A stretch of 64,000 bases of DNA from Pilatotrama ljubarskyi (taxonomy: Eukaryota > Basidiomycota > Agaricomycetes > Polyporales > Polyporaceae), in contig MU277722.1 of NCBI GenBank assembly GCA_022385805.1, forward strand, positions 170,141 through 234,140. Reading direction: 5' to 3'. The notes under the pieces were generated by a model that ran no database searches, had not been told where the DNA came from, and worked only from the letters and a program-made list of their open reading frames with translations. The translations under genes and the position numbers were made by a program. Positions within the stretch are counted from its first letter, which is position 1. Each line of letters begins with the position of its first letter. Shown in pieces: positions 10,546 to 22,500 of the stretch.

Positions 10546-12355
10546 CTTCCCTCACCCCAGGCACGTCTCGGCGTTAGGACCCGCAACAGGTACCGGATAC
10601 AGCTTCTCGCGTGGGTGATCATCGTCGTGCGCGGAGCACTGCTTGATGAAACAGCGCGGGGCCACCGTGGACGACAGTTAGTCGATAATAGATGTCGTAT
10701 CGGTAGAACCGGGCTTCCTCCCTGTGGCCGTAGAAGAACGTACATGGTTCCTCGAGGCTCCACAGACAAGGGCCACGCTGATGAAACGTGCCACTAATCG
10801 CTGATGGGAGTGCGATGCACCGCCGACATGTCGTTTTCGCGGATGGACGCCGACATTGACTTTCGATACATGTGGGATCTGCACTGCCGCGCTCGCGACA
10901 TCCCCTTGAGATTCGTTCCAGATCGTGTAGCACGCTCGGCCGTTGATGGCGGAGACTGTGCCCGTCCCGCCCGTCCCGGCATCGCCCTGCACACTGAGGA
11001 TGGGAATAAAGTAGCCGCCGGGGATAGGCTGCCCGGGTTCACTTCCTGGCTGAGTGCCGGTCTGGTTGAACTTGGAGTCTGGAGTACGGCGAGGAGGGAC
11101 GAACTGCGTGCGTGAATCCTGGATCTAAGTGGAAGATGGCCGACGTGAGAGGGCTGTGCTCACATCGTACTTCTAACCTAGCCGGTCCCTGTCCGGGTCC
11201 AAATAGATTGGGGAACCGTCTGTGGCGCCAGGGACATTACGGCGGCAGCCTCCAGACGCTGCGAGAGCGGGCACAGTCGCGCTTGGTGGACCAAATGAGT
11301 TTCCTCTGAAGCACGGCTACCACTTGCGTCTAGGTTGGATAACGATCCGTTCGTCTTCAAGGTGAACAGGAAGAACATTTGTGTTACTCCGAAGCTCTGT
11401 GTAAAGGCCTTGCTGCAACAAAGAGGGTCCGAATCAGCCTCAGCAACCTCAAGGCCCGTTTCGAACAGCATGGGAACAGTACCTGGCCGTACTTGGATGA
11501 GAGCGCGTGAACGGCGTTCGATGATTGTTTCGGTTATAATGCGGACGACGTGTACACTGCCTGCAGCCCGGAATCCGGATGCCTGGATCGGACTCGTGTA
11601 CATATGCAGTTTTGGCTCACTATGCACCGGCAATGCGGTCTTGCGTTTCCGCTAGCTGCTCCACGCCCTGGTAGAACAGCTGGATGCTTCAGAGGAGAGC
11701 GAGGTTGATCGAAGTGGGCTTTCGGTATATGCATCACCGCTAAGATGGTGGTAAGTTAGGAATCTAGGATTGAGGCAAACGGCATGAGCGCTTCTGAGTC
11801 GTGACGCCCTGGCGCCTGAGTACGTTACCCTTCTCCGCACCCCGGACTTCCTGAAGTTGACCTCCATCTTGTTCCCTATATGAAGACAACCATTGTCTCG
11901 CATTCGACCGCTACTCGCAAGCGCGGCATGTCTGCGATGCTGAAAACCTGGCGACCCGCATAGCTGCTCTACAACTCAACAAGCCTCACGATGCAGGGAA
12001 TTCACAAAGAGCTCGAGAAGGCTTCCGACGGCCAGCGCCCGGCGCGGACTTGGACCAAGAGGCCTCGTTTTTACAGCCTCCGAGTCGGATAAGTAATTAG
12101 AGGATCACGGACCGACTTACGGGGTTATTGATGCACATGGCCAATTGTCCGGCCTCATGCCTCCATGTTCGCACACGCACGGACCAGCGGCGCGAAGACG
12201 AATTTGAACCAAACAAGATGAGCGAGACCTTCCAGTGCGAATGGCCTCGCAGTCCAGGCCGAATTTGCACGGTAAGTGCTACCGCTGCTGAGGAGCTTCG
12301 GATACTGATGCCGGAGAATGACACAAGTACAGCACGTACGACAGTGAGAGACGAT
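10546..12355. other. Intergenic; possible exons of an unknown minus-strand gene
   Basis: On the minus strand, 11110-10800 reads QFVPPRRTPDSKFNQTG, then PGGYFIPILSVQGDAGTGG, then RACYTIWNESQGD. It is preceded by an acceptor-like CCAG and looks more like protein than chance. I do not recognise the family and cannot find a consistent start, stop or exon chain, so it may be a gene remnant. The rest up to the F-box-like copy 2 shows nothing. Confidence 0.3.
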
Positions 12356-14348
12356 ATGGCATGGGAGAACGTACTGCTGTCTCCTAAAATCGCCCCAGTA
12401 GTGCTCGCGCATCTTTCGCCTGGCCCGTTGTTAGAAAGTGACTTGGAGAAGACCCCCGCAGCGGGAAAGCGTCAAGAATGCCAGAGTGCACTTGCAAGGC
12501 TGGCTCGCGTCTGTCGCGCGATCTCCAGTCCAGCTCTCGACGTCCTCTGGGAACATATCGACGAGTTCCGCCACGCCCTCTTCGCGCTCAAGCCGTACGA
12601 CAAAACAAAGGCGGTATGTCTCCCCGTCTCGTCCGTGCTCCTCCGCGTTGAGCTCTGACATTCAGGCGCAGATGTTCACAGACAACATCACAGACGCAGA
12701 CTGGTCCAGGTTCCAAGAGTACGCTCTACGCGTGCGGGCCCTGCACCTCGGCGACGTCAGCGAGCTGCACACCACGGTGTGGATACTGCTGACCCGGAGG
12801 TGTCCGCAAGGGCCTCTCCTCCCTCGCCTGGAGAACCTCACAGGTTTCAAGGTCGACGCGCTGAGTCTGTGCTGCACTACGCTCTTCTCACCCTCCATCC
12901 GGCGCCTCGAGCTGCAGGTTAGCCCGTCAGTTGACGCGAGCGTCGTCCGGATGGCAGTCCAAGCGGCCCAGCCAGCTCTATCAGCGGTCCACGAGCTCAC
13001 GGTTGACGGCAAGTCATGCACATCGAATGGGACCGGCGTTCCGGTGACGATACCCTACTGGACGCTCTCGCAGCTGCACACACTCACCGTCGTGCACGAA
13101 AGCACGCTCACAATCCCGATCTTGGAGTCCCTCGCGGCGTTTCCCAGCCTCCGCAAGCTCGAATTGCGCATCAAAGAGGTTCCAAAAATCCAGGAGGGCG
13201 GGCTAGCTCCCGGCTTCGCCCGCCTTGCCGACCTCAAGCTCTGCGGGCGTCTTGGGGACGTCTGCGCGTTCGTTGCTGCCACGGCCCCACCCAATATAGA
13301 CACTCTAGCCATCACCGTGCCGCGGCTCTGCGCCCCTGAGGACGTCGAGGACGGGATTCGCGCCCAGACGCTCTCGAGGGCGGTCCGCAGCCTCGACCCT
13401 CTGTACGCGCGATTGCCTGCATCCCTGCGCCGATTCGATGCGACCCTCCGGTGCGACTGCACCCAGGACCTGCACCACTTTCCCGACGGGAGCAAGCTAC
13501 TCTCTCCCCTGCGCGCCATCTCCGGCCTCCGCAGCATCTCCTTCACGTTCGACGGCACGACGACGCACCTCGCCGACAAGGCGCTGTGCGCCCTGCACGA
13601 CGCGTGGCCCGAGCTCGTCGCGCTCGAGCTCTCCGCGCGCGAGCCCAAGCCCAAGCAGCAACCGGTACACGACTCCTACCACGAGCCCGAGCCGACGGTA
13701 GTCCACCTACGTCGATACTCGGTGTCGCCTCCGTGTCGCGAGCGTGGTAGGCCGCCGCCCCCTCCTCGCGACCACCCCACCATCAAGACGCTCGCGACGT
13801 TCGCAAAGGCGCACCCCCGTCTTGAGCGCCTCGCCCTCCTGTCCCTCGACCTCGACGAAGCGCCCGACCTGGCGACCGTCCCCCTCCTCGGACACGAGCT
13901 CCGGCATCTCAGCGTGAGCAAGCTCGAGAGCGGGATCGGACTGTACCCCTACGCGCTCGCGCTCGACATGCTCTTCCCGGGCCTCGAGCTGGCGGACGTG
14001 CAGGACGCGGTGTTGACTCCGGACGCTGGCGGGGGCGGGGGCGGGAGGAACACCGAGCTGAGGCTCCTGCTCCTCGCGCTGCAGACGGGAAGGCTCGGCC
14101 GCCACCGGGAGCGCGGCGGCGCAGCACTCGTGCGGGACCCCTCCGACATCGTGCTGACGCGGCGACAGGGCGCGCCTCCTCCCAGTGCGCCCTCGGCGCG
14201 GGAACCCGTCGCGCCTACCTCTCATAGGACGTACGGGGGCAGGAGAGCTCCCCGGAGCAGGAGTCCCCCTAGCCCGCGCTATCGGGATTGGGATGATGAT
14301 GAGTTGTACACGAGAAGGCCCCGCCACCGCCGCGGGTATGGGGATTGA
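12356..14348 (+). CDS. F-box-like/LRR-like protein, copy 2 (intact)
   Basis: A 646-aa protein in two exons, 12356-12613 and 12666-14348, with a 52-nt intron (GTATGT..TTCAG) in phase. The ATG at 12356 (MAWENVLLSPKIAPVVLAHL) aligns with the N-termini of copies 1 and 3. Residues 5-80 form an F-box-like region with the helix LARLARVCRAISSPALDVLW. From residue 90 leucine-rich repeats follow (WTLSQLHTLTVV, FPSLRKLELRIKEVP, HPRLERLALLSLDLDEAPDL). A family block RSLDPLYARL and a conserved LRLLLLALQTGRLG lie near the end. The tail is Pro/Arg/Ser-rich (RSRSPPSPRYRDWDDDELY). F-box proteins bind Skp1 in SCF ubiquitin ligases while the repeats choose substrates; this role is inferred from family layout, and the Skp1-binding motif is weak here. 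The only intact plus-strand member of the family in the window. Confidence 0.75.
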
Positions 14349-15204
14349 GTGGGAGAGGCTCACGTCGTCGGCATGAGGCATGCGTTCCGACGGAGCCGTT
14401 TCTCTATCAAGGAGCTCTACCACGCGCGCATGCTGGGCGGGCCGTCCAGCGCACCGATGTAGATAACTCCCTGTACATATCGAGTCCCCTCGTGCTGTCT
14501 CGTACTCGCACAAGGGTGTCTTTGTCCTCCGAGCATCGAGGGCTGATATATGAGGGAGAGGATGTGAATCTGAAGTCGTAGCGCCCTGTTCATGATCGCA
14601 TACCAGCAGACCCCCGGCTGGACTCCAGTCTCCTCATCTCCCTCCGTGCTTTCCGAGCGGCGACCGCACGGCGACGCCTCACTTTGGTATAGCGAGCAAG
14701 AACTTCATCTATTATCTTCCTATATATGCACCGACAGCAGCGGCCCGACCGACCGTACGAGCCAACATGATTATTCAGAGTGAGGCGACCGACCGAGGCG
14801 AGATGAGATGAGATGCGAGACGTGGGATTCGAGTGAGGGAAGAAGGGATAAAGCAGAGGACTGGATGTGAGAGAGAACGGCATAAGTATAGACAGCAGTG
14901 CGAGGTAGGGATGGGCTACGAGATGTGAGATGTGAGGGATGGAGGAAGGATGCATGAATGAGGATGAGGGAGGTGGAGGCCCCGGAGCGACTGGGCGACC
15001 AAGCGATGGAGCAAGAGGCAAGACGGTGAGATATACAAGCAAGCAGCGAGCAACATGTACAGCGAAGCGGGAGCGGACGAGGAGCAGAGCGACGACGGAT
15101 AGAGTCCGATGAGACAATCGACGGCGCACAAACCGAGCAGGCGAGAAAGATCGTTGGAGCGACCCACGCCAGGAATATTGCGCGGGAGGACGAGGAGCGC
15201 GCGG
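14349..15204. other. Intergenic between convergent genes
   Basis: Three-prime side of two convergent genes. Purine-rich on the plus strand at 14,780-15,000, with no gene signal. Nothing else was recognised. Confidence 0.5.
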
Positions 15205-16682
15205 TCACGGCGACGAGTTCTGGGGGAGGACGGCCATACTCCTCCTGCGGAACTTCTTCGTCAGGTCCTTCGCCTTCGCGACCCACCCCGCCGCCGACAA
15301 CCTCCGCTCCTGCCCGTTCACACCCGCCCCCGCCCCCGCCCCCACACCGGCACCCGCGCTTTCGCTCGTATTCGTGCTCCCCGACGTCCCCGGCATACTG
15401 AGCGTCGACCGCCTCGAACGCATGCCCTCCGCAGGTGCCGGCGCCTGCGTCGCATACACGAATGCGGTCCCGAGCGGGCTCCTCTGGCCCTTCGCCTCCT
15501 CCGACGCCTCTCCCTCCCCGTGCTCCGCCTCCGTCGTCGCCTCCTCGACCGACACGCCGATGACGAGTCCGCTGGGGGTGGCGAGGATGTCCCTCGAGCG
15601 CGTACGCGAGCGCGAGAGGCGGCGGGCGATGATCCCGCCGACAGCGCGGCCGATGCTGACCTTGCCCGCGATCGTCTCCATCTGCGTGACCTGCTCGCTT
15701 TCCTCCTGGTGGTGTGGTTGCGCGTGCCCGCCGTGCTCGTCGTCGAACGAGTCCGCGAACGAGTCGGCGCTGCCGGCGTACTTTTGCGCCTGGTAGAACG
15801 CGCCTGTCTTGCCCGCGTTGATGATGACCGAGTTTGTGCGCGAGGGGAGCGCGCTCGGGCTATCGCGCGCCTGTGCCGTGAGGTCGGTCGCCTGCGAAGG
15901 CCGAGTGCCGCGTTAGTTTTCGCTGTACGGGGGAACAGGACGGGCATGGAAGAGGAGCGTGGTCCGACCTCATGGTACGAGACGACGGCAATGGCACACG
16001 CTATAGCGTTGTGTGCCGTGTGGAGCACGCATGCGAGCAGCGGCCGAGACTGGGAAGACGCGTCAAAGGTCAACGGGACGCGTGCCTGCGCCGCCGTCAC
16101 AGGCGGTAGCGCAGTGCCGAACAGTGCCAGTGACAGCGACAGACGGCAGGCGCGTGTGGCAAAAGCACCGCGTCATACGCCACGCACGACGGGCGCGCTA
16201 CGTCCCCGGTGCCGTACGTATTCGTCCCCTGGGGAAACTCGCAGCCTCATTCCGTGCAATTCGGGACAGTAGCGGAGTGGGGAGGCGAGACGAAGGGAGA
16301 GGTGCACACACCTGGCCGAATCGCGAGACGGATATGCTGCCCCTCCTCCTCTCTCGTACGCCGGCGGCGTCGCGCACGACGGAGACCGCGGCGGGCGCGG
16401 CGGGGGGCACGGCGCTGGGGGCGGGTGACGCGACGCGGCTGTGCATCGCGCTCTGTCTCGACTGCTCCTCGTACTCCTCCTGCTCCTGCGCGCGGCGCTC
16501 GCTCTCCTCCTCCACCTTTTGGAAGATCTGCAACGGGGAGCAGTTGGGGGTTACTGGGCGTGTTACTGCGCGACGACGTGGCGTGCGACACGGACCTGTT
16601 CGATCAAGTCTGAGCGCGGGTCTGCGTTCAAGCTGCTCGCGCTGGCGGTCGGTTCTACTGGTGCTGGTGCTGGCGTGGCCAT
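15205..16682 (-). CDS. Hypothetical protein with coiled coil
   Basis: About 329 aa in three exons: 16682-16596, 16527-16312 and 15891-15205, all in phase 0 with canonical donors. The N-terminus is MATPAPAPVEPTASAS; next comes a Glu/Gln-rich helix likely to coil (IFQKVEEESERRAQEQEEY). A Ser/Arg/Ala-rich linker follows, then NSVIINAGKTGAFYQAQKYA and METIAGKVSIGRAVGGIIAR, where a short hydrophobic GRAVGGII lies between charged runs. The C-terminus is Ser/Thr/Gly-rich and ends KFRRRSMAVLPQNSSP. I do not recognise the family. The second intron (15892-16311, 420 nt) is long for this genome and could hide a further exon. It is divergently transcribed from the small conserved gene at 17497. Confidence 0.6.
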
Positions 16683-17496
16683 GGCTGGGGTGCGCTGGGC
16701 GAGATAGGGGAGCGTCGGGGAAGGGGTAGGAGACAGGGCTAAGGAGAGGTGGGCGTGGAGGACGAGGAAGGAGGGTCGTGAGAGGGTGTGGTGTTATAAC
16801 CAAATGATTGATCTTCTCGAAGCGGGCGAAGCAGCATCACCCGAGTCTCACAGCGCTGTCCCCTGCATCATCCTCCTCCCAGGTTGATGCACTGCGTCTC
16901 TCTTTCCACAGCCACCTCTTACATCGACGACACCAGCATAGGACTATGCCCTGTATTACCAGCAATGTCCCTGTAGTACATAGCTGTACTCGTCGTCGCA
17001 GCAGAAACCATACGCGGGGAAGGCCTACGACGTTCGCGGCGCTACACTTTAACAGACAGCGCAACCCTTCCTGAACAGAAAGCATCCACACTTCCTCCTC
17101 CCATCTCCCTTCCAACGACACTTCGAGTCCCACCCGCGACCGCACCAAGCCCAACGCGGCAGGTCCAAACGCACCCTCCCCCGCGAGAAGCCTAAAGCCA
17201 ATTCAATCTCGCCTGCCATTTCGGGAAACGACCGCACTCCAGGCCGTGCCGTTTCGCGCGTTTCCGCCGGACCAGAATTTCTGCCCCGATCGCGCACCCC
17301 ACGCGCCACGCCCGCTCGTCTCTCACCCTCATCACCCTCGCACTCGCGCTCATCGCGTGCGACGGCCAGCACCGTCACGTCACGTCCCCGCGGTCGCCCT
17401 TGCACCGACACCTGATCCCCACTGCGCTTCGCCTCCGCCTGCCCCGATTCCTCGAATCAGACAGCAGTGGACAGCACGAGCCCCACTCCCGGTGCG
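16683..17496. promoter_or_regulatory. Divergent promoter region
   Basis: 814 bp between the start codons of two divergent genes. The plus strand has pyrimidine-rich stretches near 17,090-17,470, typical of basidiomycete promoters. No clear TATA box was seen, so this is a positional assignment. Confidence 0.4.
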
Positions 17497-17948
17497 ATGT
17501 CGCTCCTGCAGTACCTCCCCCACCTCCTCTACTCGACCGCGCTCACCTCGCTCGCGACGCACCACCTCGTCCAGCGCAAGGCGCTCGAGGAGGACCGCGC
17601 CCACGTCGCCGCGCAGCTCTCCATCCTCGAGGACCTCCGCGCGCGCCTCCTCGCCGGGGAGCACGTCCCCGAGCGCGAGGCCGACCGGCTGTGGCGCCTC
17701 GCGCGCAGCCATGATGTTTGGCGCGCGCGGGCGAGGGCGAGGGCGCAGGAGGGGGGAACAGAGGGGGGGAAGGAGGAGATCGGGTGGAGGGAAGTCTTGT
17801 TTGGCAAGAGGTTCGATACGAGTCGCTCGGAGGAGTATGATCGGAGGGACATGGAGAGAGGTCAGTCTTGTCTGCTCAGGCTCCGTGCCACATCCTTGCT
17901 GACCGTGTGTGTGCAGTGCGCAAGGAGGTGGAGGAGGCGAGCTCTTAA
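17497..17948 (+). CDS. Small conserved hypothetical protein
   Basis: A 131-aa protein in two exons, 17497-17860 and 17917-17948, with a 56-nt intron (GTCAGT..TGCAG) joining ..MER to VRKEVEEASS in phase. The first ATG in the exon (MSLLQYLPHLLYSTALTSLA) gives a short hydrophobic N-terminal helix that could anchor or target it to a membrane. A charged helical region follows (LVQRKALEEDRAHVAAQL), then a conserved-looking EIGWREVLFGKRFDTSRSEE. The body is Arg/Glu-rich and probably all-helical. I do not recognise a named family. The even codon use and clean splice suggest a real gene. Confidence 0.6.
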
Positions 17949-18503
17949 GCCTCTCCTGGCCTCGATGTCCCGGCGGCTGGAGATGGTATAACGAGCAATC
18001 GCACGCCCTGTGGGACTTCGGGGTTGGTCTGCAGGATGACGATCGAACCGCATCGGCGGCTCATCATGCCAGGGCTCTTTGAGCTCTCCACCCAGAGAGC
18101 CGTTGGATATGGTCCCTTTGTGAGAGGTAGAGCGCGATATGGCCGACCCTGCGCGTTGGGCCGCTCTTGAGGCTCTATCGCGAGTTGACGGTGACTTCCC
18201 ATGTTATCTGCTTATCGCGAAAGGTGGAACTGAACGTCGTTCAAGTTGATACACCCCCGTTCGCATGTAGATGTAGACGTTGCACGACGGGTCCGAGCCC
18301 TCAATGTCTCGTCGAATGCGACAGTGTGATCGTTATATACTCCATGCCACCCAACGAGACGTCTTACCGGCCAGATCAGACGCGTGATGTCACTGAGCCG
18401 TCGTGCGCCCCTGCGAATCTCACTCGGGTCTCGTACAAATTACTCCCTGGGCCGATTCGAACCACATCGCCCACCTCAGGCAGGGGTTGACGGAGTCTAA
18501 GAG
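17949..18503. other. Intergenic, left flank of the CACTA-like element
   Basis: No coding frame, tRNA or repeat was recognised. A GGTTCGAATC string near 18,460 on the minus strand resembles a B box, but no tRNA folds around it. Confidence 0.4.
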
Positions 18504-18516
18504 TAGTCTCGGCTCC

Positions 18517-18659
18517 AGACGTTCTCCAGGTCTCCCTCAACGGCGCTCACCAACGCTGCGCTACGCTCCGCCAGAGGAGCCAATGGGAACGAAGGGCACT
18601 TTCTGAGATTTCGCACGCTTGTTGGTTAGCGCCGGTTGAGGGAGACCTGTAGAACGTCT
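18517..18659. repeat. Left-end hairpin of the transposon
   Basis: Two arms of about 38 nt, 18517-18554 and 18621-18659, are near-perfect inverted repeats (AGACGTTCT paired with AGAACGTCT at the tips), separated by about 66 nt. It sits directly outside the inner terminal repeat block. Confidence 0.7.
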
Positions 18660-19557
18660 GGTGCATTTCGGGCCATTTGGGCGCACTCGTGACGGCGGGT
18701 AACGGGCAGTCACTGCATTGTCAGCGATCTCGCGTCAGCAAGAATCACTCAAATGTCCTCTGTTCGAACTTTCAACTCTCTTTCACTGAACGATTTGGCC
18801 CCTATGGGTACTTGAGTATGAGCCTTCACCTATGGGGCTGTTTTGGGAGGTCAACAGTCGGGTAGCTGGGGAATACGGGCGGTGTGCATGCCCTCGCCAT
18901 CGGAGCCTCTCGCGCGCCTAATGCTGGCTTCGCCTACTCAAGCGCCCACACGCGCGCCTACACACACTTCAATCGCCCCGCTGCTGTGTTGCGAGTTCCC
19001 CACCAGACGTCTTCAAACTTTGCAATCTGTTGCATTAAGCTGACAAAATGCCTCCTGTAGATTTTGGGGCCGAGCTAGGACCATAAGCGTGAGAAATTTG
19101 CGTACCAATGCGGTCACGGATAACACCAGGCCTGGACCGTGACTCCCAGTGGAAACGTGGGTGATTCGGTGCGATTTGGAGCGATCGAGAGTATCAGTCT
19201 CACGAGTGAGAGCGAGTTAGCGCGAGCGCGTCCGCGTCGTACGGGCGCTACATCCTCCTCTCAAACGACCACCATCATGCAGCCCCCAGTAATCGCGCAC
19301 AATCACGGCCGGGGAGATTTAGACACATTCCTAGCGACCGAAGCTGTAGCCTTCCGTATCCGTTGGTAATGAAATGTATGTCCTGAGGTTGATGAAACCA
19401 CAAGTCTGTCCACAAGCCCGCTGGCCCCCATGTCGCTTGTAGGCGCTACGCGCTGTAAGTCTAACAAGTTCGCATAGCTTCGCCAGTCGCCCAGCGGCAT
19501 ACATATCGCAGTAGGTGAGCGCAGTCCTGATGATACACGCGTATTCTGATACTACAT

Positions 19558-22500
19558 ATGCCGGCAGAGGATTCTGCACTCGCGCCCATCCGCGCCTCAC
19601 CGAGGTTGACCATGTCTATCCCCGGACGGTCCACTGTACCACGGCCGACCGAGCAAGACCAATTCGTCTGCGGGTGCCTGAAGTGCTTGAAGTCTGTCAA
19701 ACACACGTGTTCTCGCGCGACATGGTTCCGCCACCAGCCGGAGCGCGAGGCTCAGATCAAGGCAGGCCTCATCCGACCGCCAGACCCGTCTGCTCCGACG
19801 CCACTAAGTAAGCGTAGTAGAGAGTCGTATGACACATCGGGAGCCCCACCTACAAAGCGTATGGCTTCGCACCGCTCGCGACCAGAACGAGACGCGCCCG
19901 CCAGTACGAATGCGAGCGGGTCACAAAGGAACGGTACCCCCGACAACCGCACACACTCAGCTGTACCGGACTCGCCGCCTGCGCATCGACCAGACGAACA
20001 TGTGTCCGCATCAAGACTGGCATCGAGAGGCAGCTCATCGTCCTCCATGGCGAAAGACGTCCTTGATGCACAGCCAAACTTCTCGTCATCTGAGGTACTG
20101 TGCTGTGAATGTGCAAAGGAATCTCTCGACTAACACTCAGTACGGCAGGATGTAGGCCCCCAGGATGTCTCTCTGATGTCGGCAGAGGCTCCGTTATCGC
20201 GGTCCATAGAGCAGATGCTCTTGGGCATTGATAACGAGCCGGAAGAGCCCGAGCATGTCCCGAATCCCACCCCTCTGCTACCAGAGCTGCCAGAACTCGA
20301 GCCTGTGCCTCCTGTGGGGCCTCCCAGAGCCCATACCATGTCTCGCGCGGCGGTACCTCAGTTCGATAACGCGCAGACCTTCGTTGATGCGCTGCGAGCG
20401 AACCCGCGCCTCGAGGATTCCGATCTCAGCGCGGATATCATCGACCAACTTCGGAATCCGATCGCTCGCTGTCCTACTCTTACGCCGGACGAACGCCTTT
20501 CCATACGACTATACCTGGCTGATAGTCAAGGAGCAGACAAGATCTACACAGACACGCGGAGGGCCATCATTGAGCGTCACCCCGAAGACGAGATCCTGTC
20601 CCTCCACCTTGTGAAGAAGAAGGTTGCTGACTTGACTGGGGTCTGCGCGTTAACTCGCGATATGTGCCCTAAGTCGTGCATGGCATACACCGGCCCTTGG
20701 GCGACACTCGACCAGTGCACGTTCTGTGAGGAGTCTCGCTACGAGGATGTCATCGAGCGGCGCCGCACTGTACGCAAAGCGCGCCGGCAGTTCGACACCT
20801 ACCCTCTTGGTCCCCAGATCCAGGCACGCTACCGCTCACCAGAGGGCGCTCAGGACATGCGATATCGCCAATCCCAGATGTCGAGGATCCTTGCAGAGCT
20901 ACGGCAGTCAGGAGAGCTGGACCATATTGGCGACATCATCGAGGGGAGCGACTTCTGGGATGCCTGTCAGCGTGGGCAGATCTCGGAGGACGACACGTGT
21001 GTCCTCTTCTCCATGGACGGCGCGCAGCTCTACGAGCACAAGGCCTCAAATTGTTGGATATACATCTGGATCCTTGTCGATGTAGCCCCGGGCAAACACT
21101 ATAAAAAGCGTTATATTCTTCCCGGGGCCATCATTCCGGGGCCTGCGAAGCCGAAACACTTCGAGTCCTTCCTCTTCCCTGGCTTCCACCACGTCGCCGC
21201 ACTGCAGAAGGAGGGATTCTCGATCTGGGACGCCTACCGTGATGTTGTCTTCCTCTCGCGTCTTTGGGTCTTCGCTGCAGGATCAGATGCGATTGGAGCC
21301 CCTGATGTCACGGGCCTAGTGAGCCACCACGGGAAACTAGGCTGCCGACACTGGTGCGGTCGACCAGGCCGGAGGAAACCGGGAGGCTCTCACTACTACT
21401 CCGTTTGCCTCAAGCCGGAGGGGTACTGTGAGCANNNNNNNNNNNNNNNNNNNNNNNNNNNNNNNNNNNNNNNNNNNNNNNNNNNNNNNNNNNNNNNNNN
21501 NNNNNNNNNNNNNNNNNNNNNNNNNNNNNNNNNNNNNNNNNNNNNNNNNNNNNNNNNNNNNNNNNNNNNNNNNNNNNNNNNNNNNNNNNNNNNNNNNNNN
21601 NNNNNNNNNNNNNNNNNNNNNNNNNNNNNNNNNNNNNNNNNNNNNNNNNNNNNNNNNNNNNNNNNNNNNNNNNNNNNNNNNNNNNNNNNNNNNNNNNNNG
21701 CAGGGCTGCGAGGATGACGATTATGACCCGTCTGTCGTCGGGGAGTCTCGTTCTGAGCTCTATCAGGAGAAGCTTGACTATGTCCGGAATGCGACTTCTA
21801 TAACGAACTACGAGGCTCATCGCCTGGCTACTGGTATCTCGAAGCCGAGCCTCTTCTCAGGCCTGTCCTCCTCTCACACACTTCCCATCCCGCGCCTTTT
21901 CCCCGGAGACATTATGCATCTGTTCGGCCTGAATATCCCGGATCTCTTCTATCGACTCTGGCATGGCACGTTCGACTGTGACATCAAGAACGGCGATCGG
22001 AGGGCCTTATGGGACTGGGTGTGTCTGACTGGGGAAGTCTGGGCGCAGCATGGGGAGCTGATTGCGGCGGCGAGATGCTATCTCCCCGAGTCCTTCCACC
22101 GTCCTCCTCGTAACCCCGCGGAGAAGATTTCCAGTGGCTACAAGTGCTGGGAATTCCTTAACTGGTTCTACGGTCTGGCCCCAGCGTTTCTCTATGGCCG
22201 GCTACCTGATAAATACTGGCGGCATTACTGCAAACTCGTTGCCGGCGTCCGTATCATTTTCCAGCGCGAGAGCACTGGCACACAACGAGAACGTGCGCAC
22301 ATCCTTCTCTCGGATTTCGCCTATGACTACGAAGTTCTCTACGTACAACGGAAGGTCTCTCGCATGCATTTCGTGCCCCAGTGCATGCATGGCATTACCC
22401 ACACCCCGACCGAAACATGCCGGATCGGGTCATTGATTTGTACATGCCAGTTCGCTATGGAGCGAATTATCGGAGACTTAGGAGCCGAGATCCGTCAGCC

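Noticed and set aside
14590..15129. Minus-strand frame of 179 codons rich in Ser/Leu/Pro
   Set aside because: It results from a pyrimidine-rich tract after a gene end, with no start context or similarity.
15318..16100. Minus-strand frame of 260 codons rich in Arg
   Set aside because: It overlaps the long intron and exon 3 of the coiled-coil gene in another frame.
18440..18480. Possible tRNA (GGTTCGAATC on the minus strand)
   Set aside because: No complementary T stem or cloverleaf.
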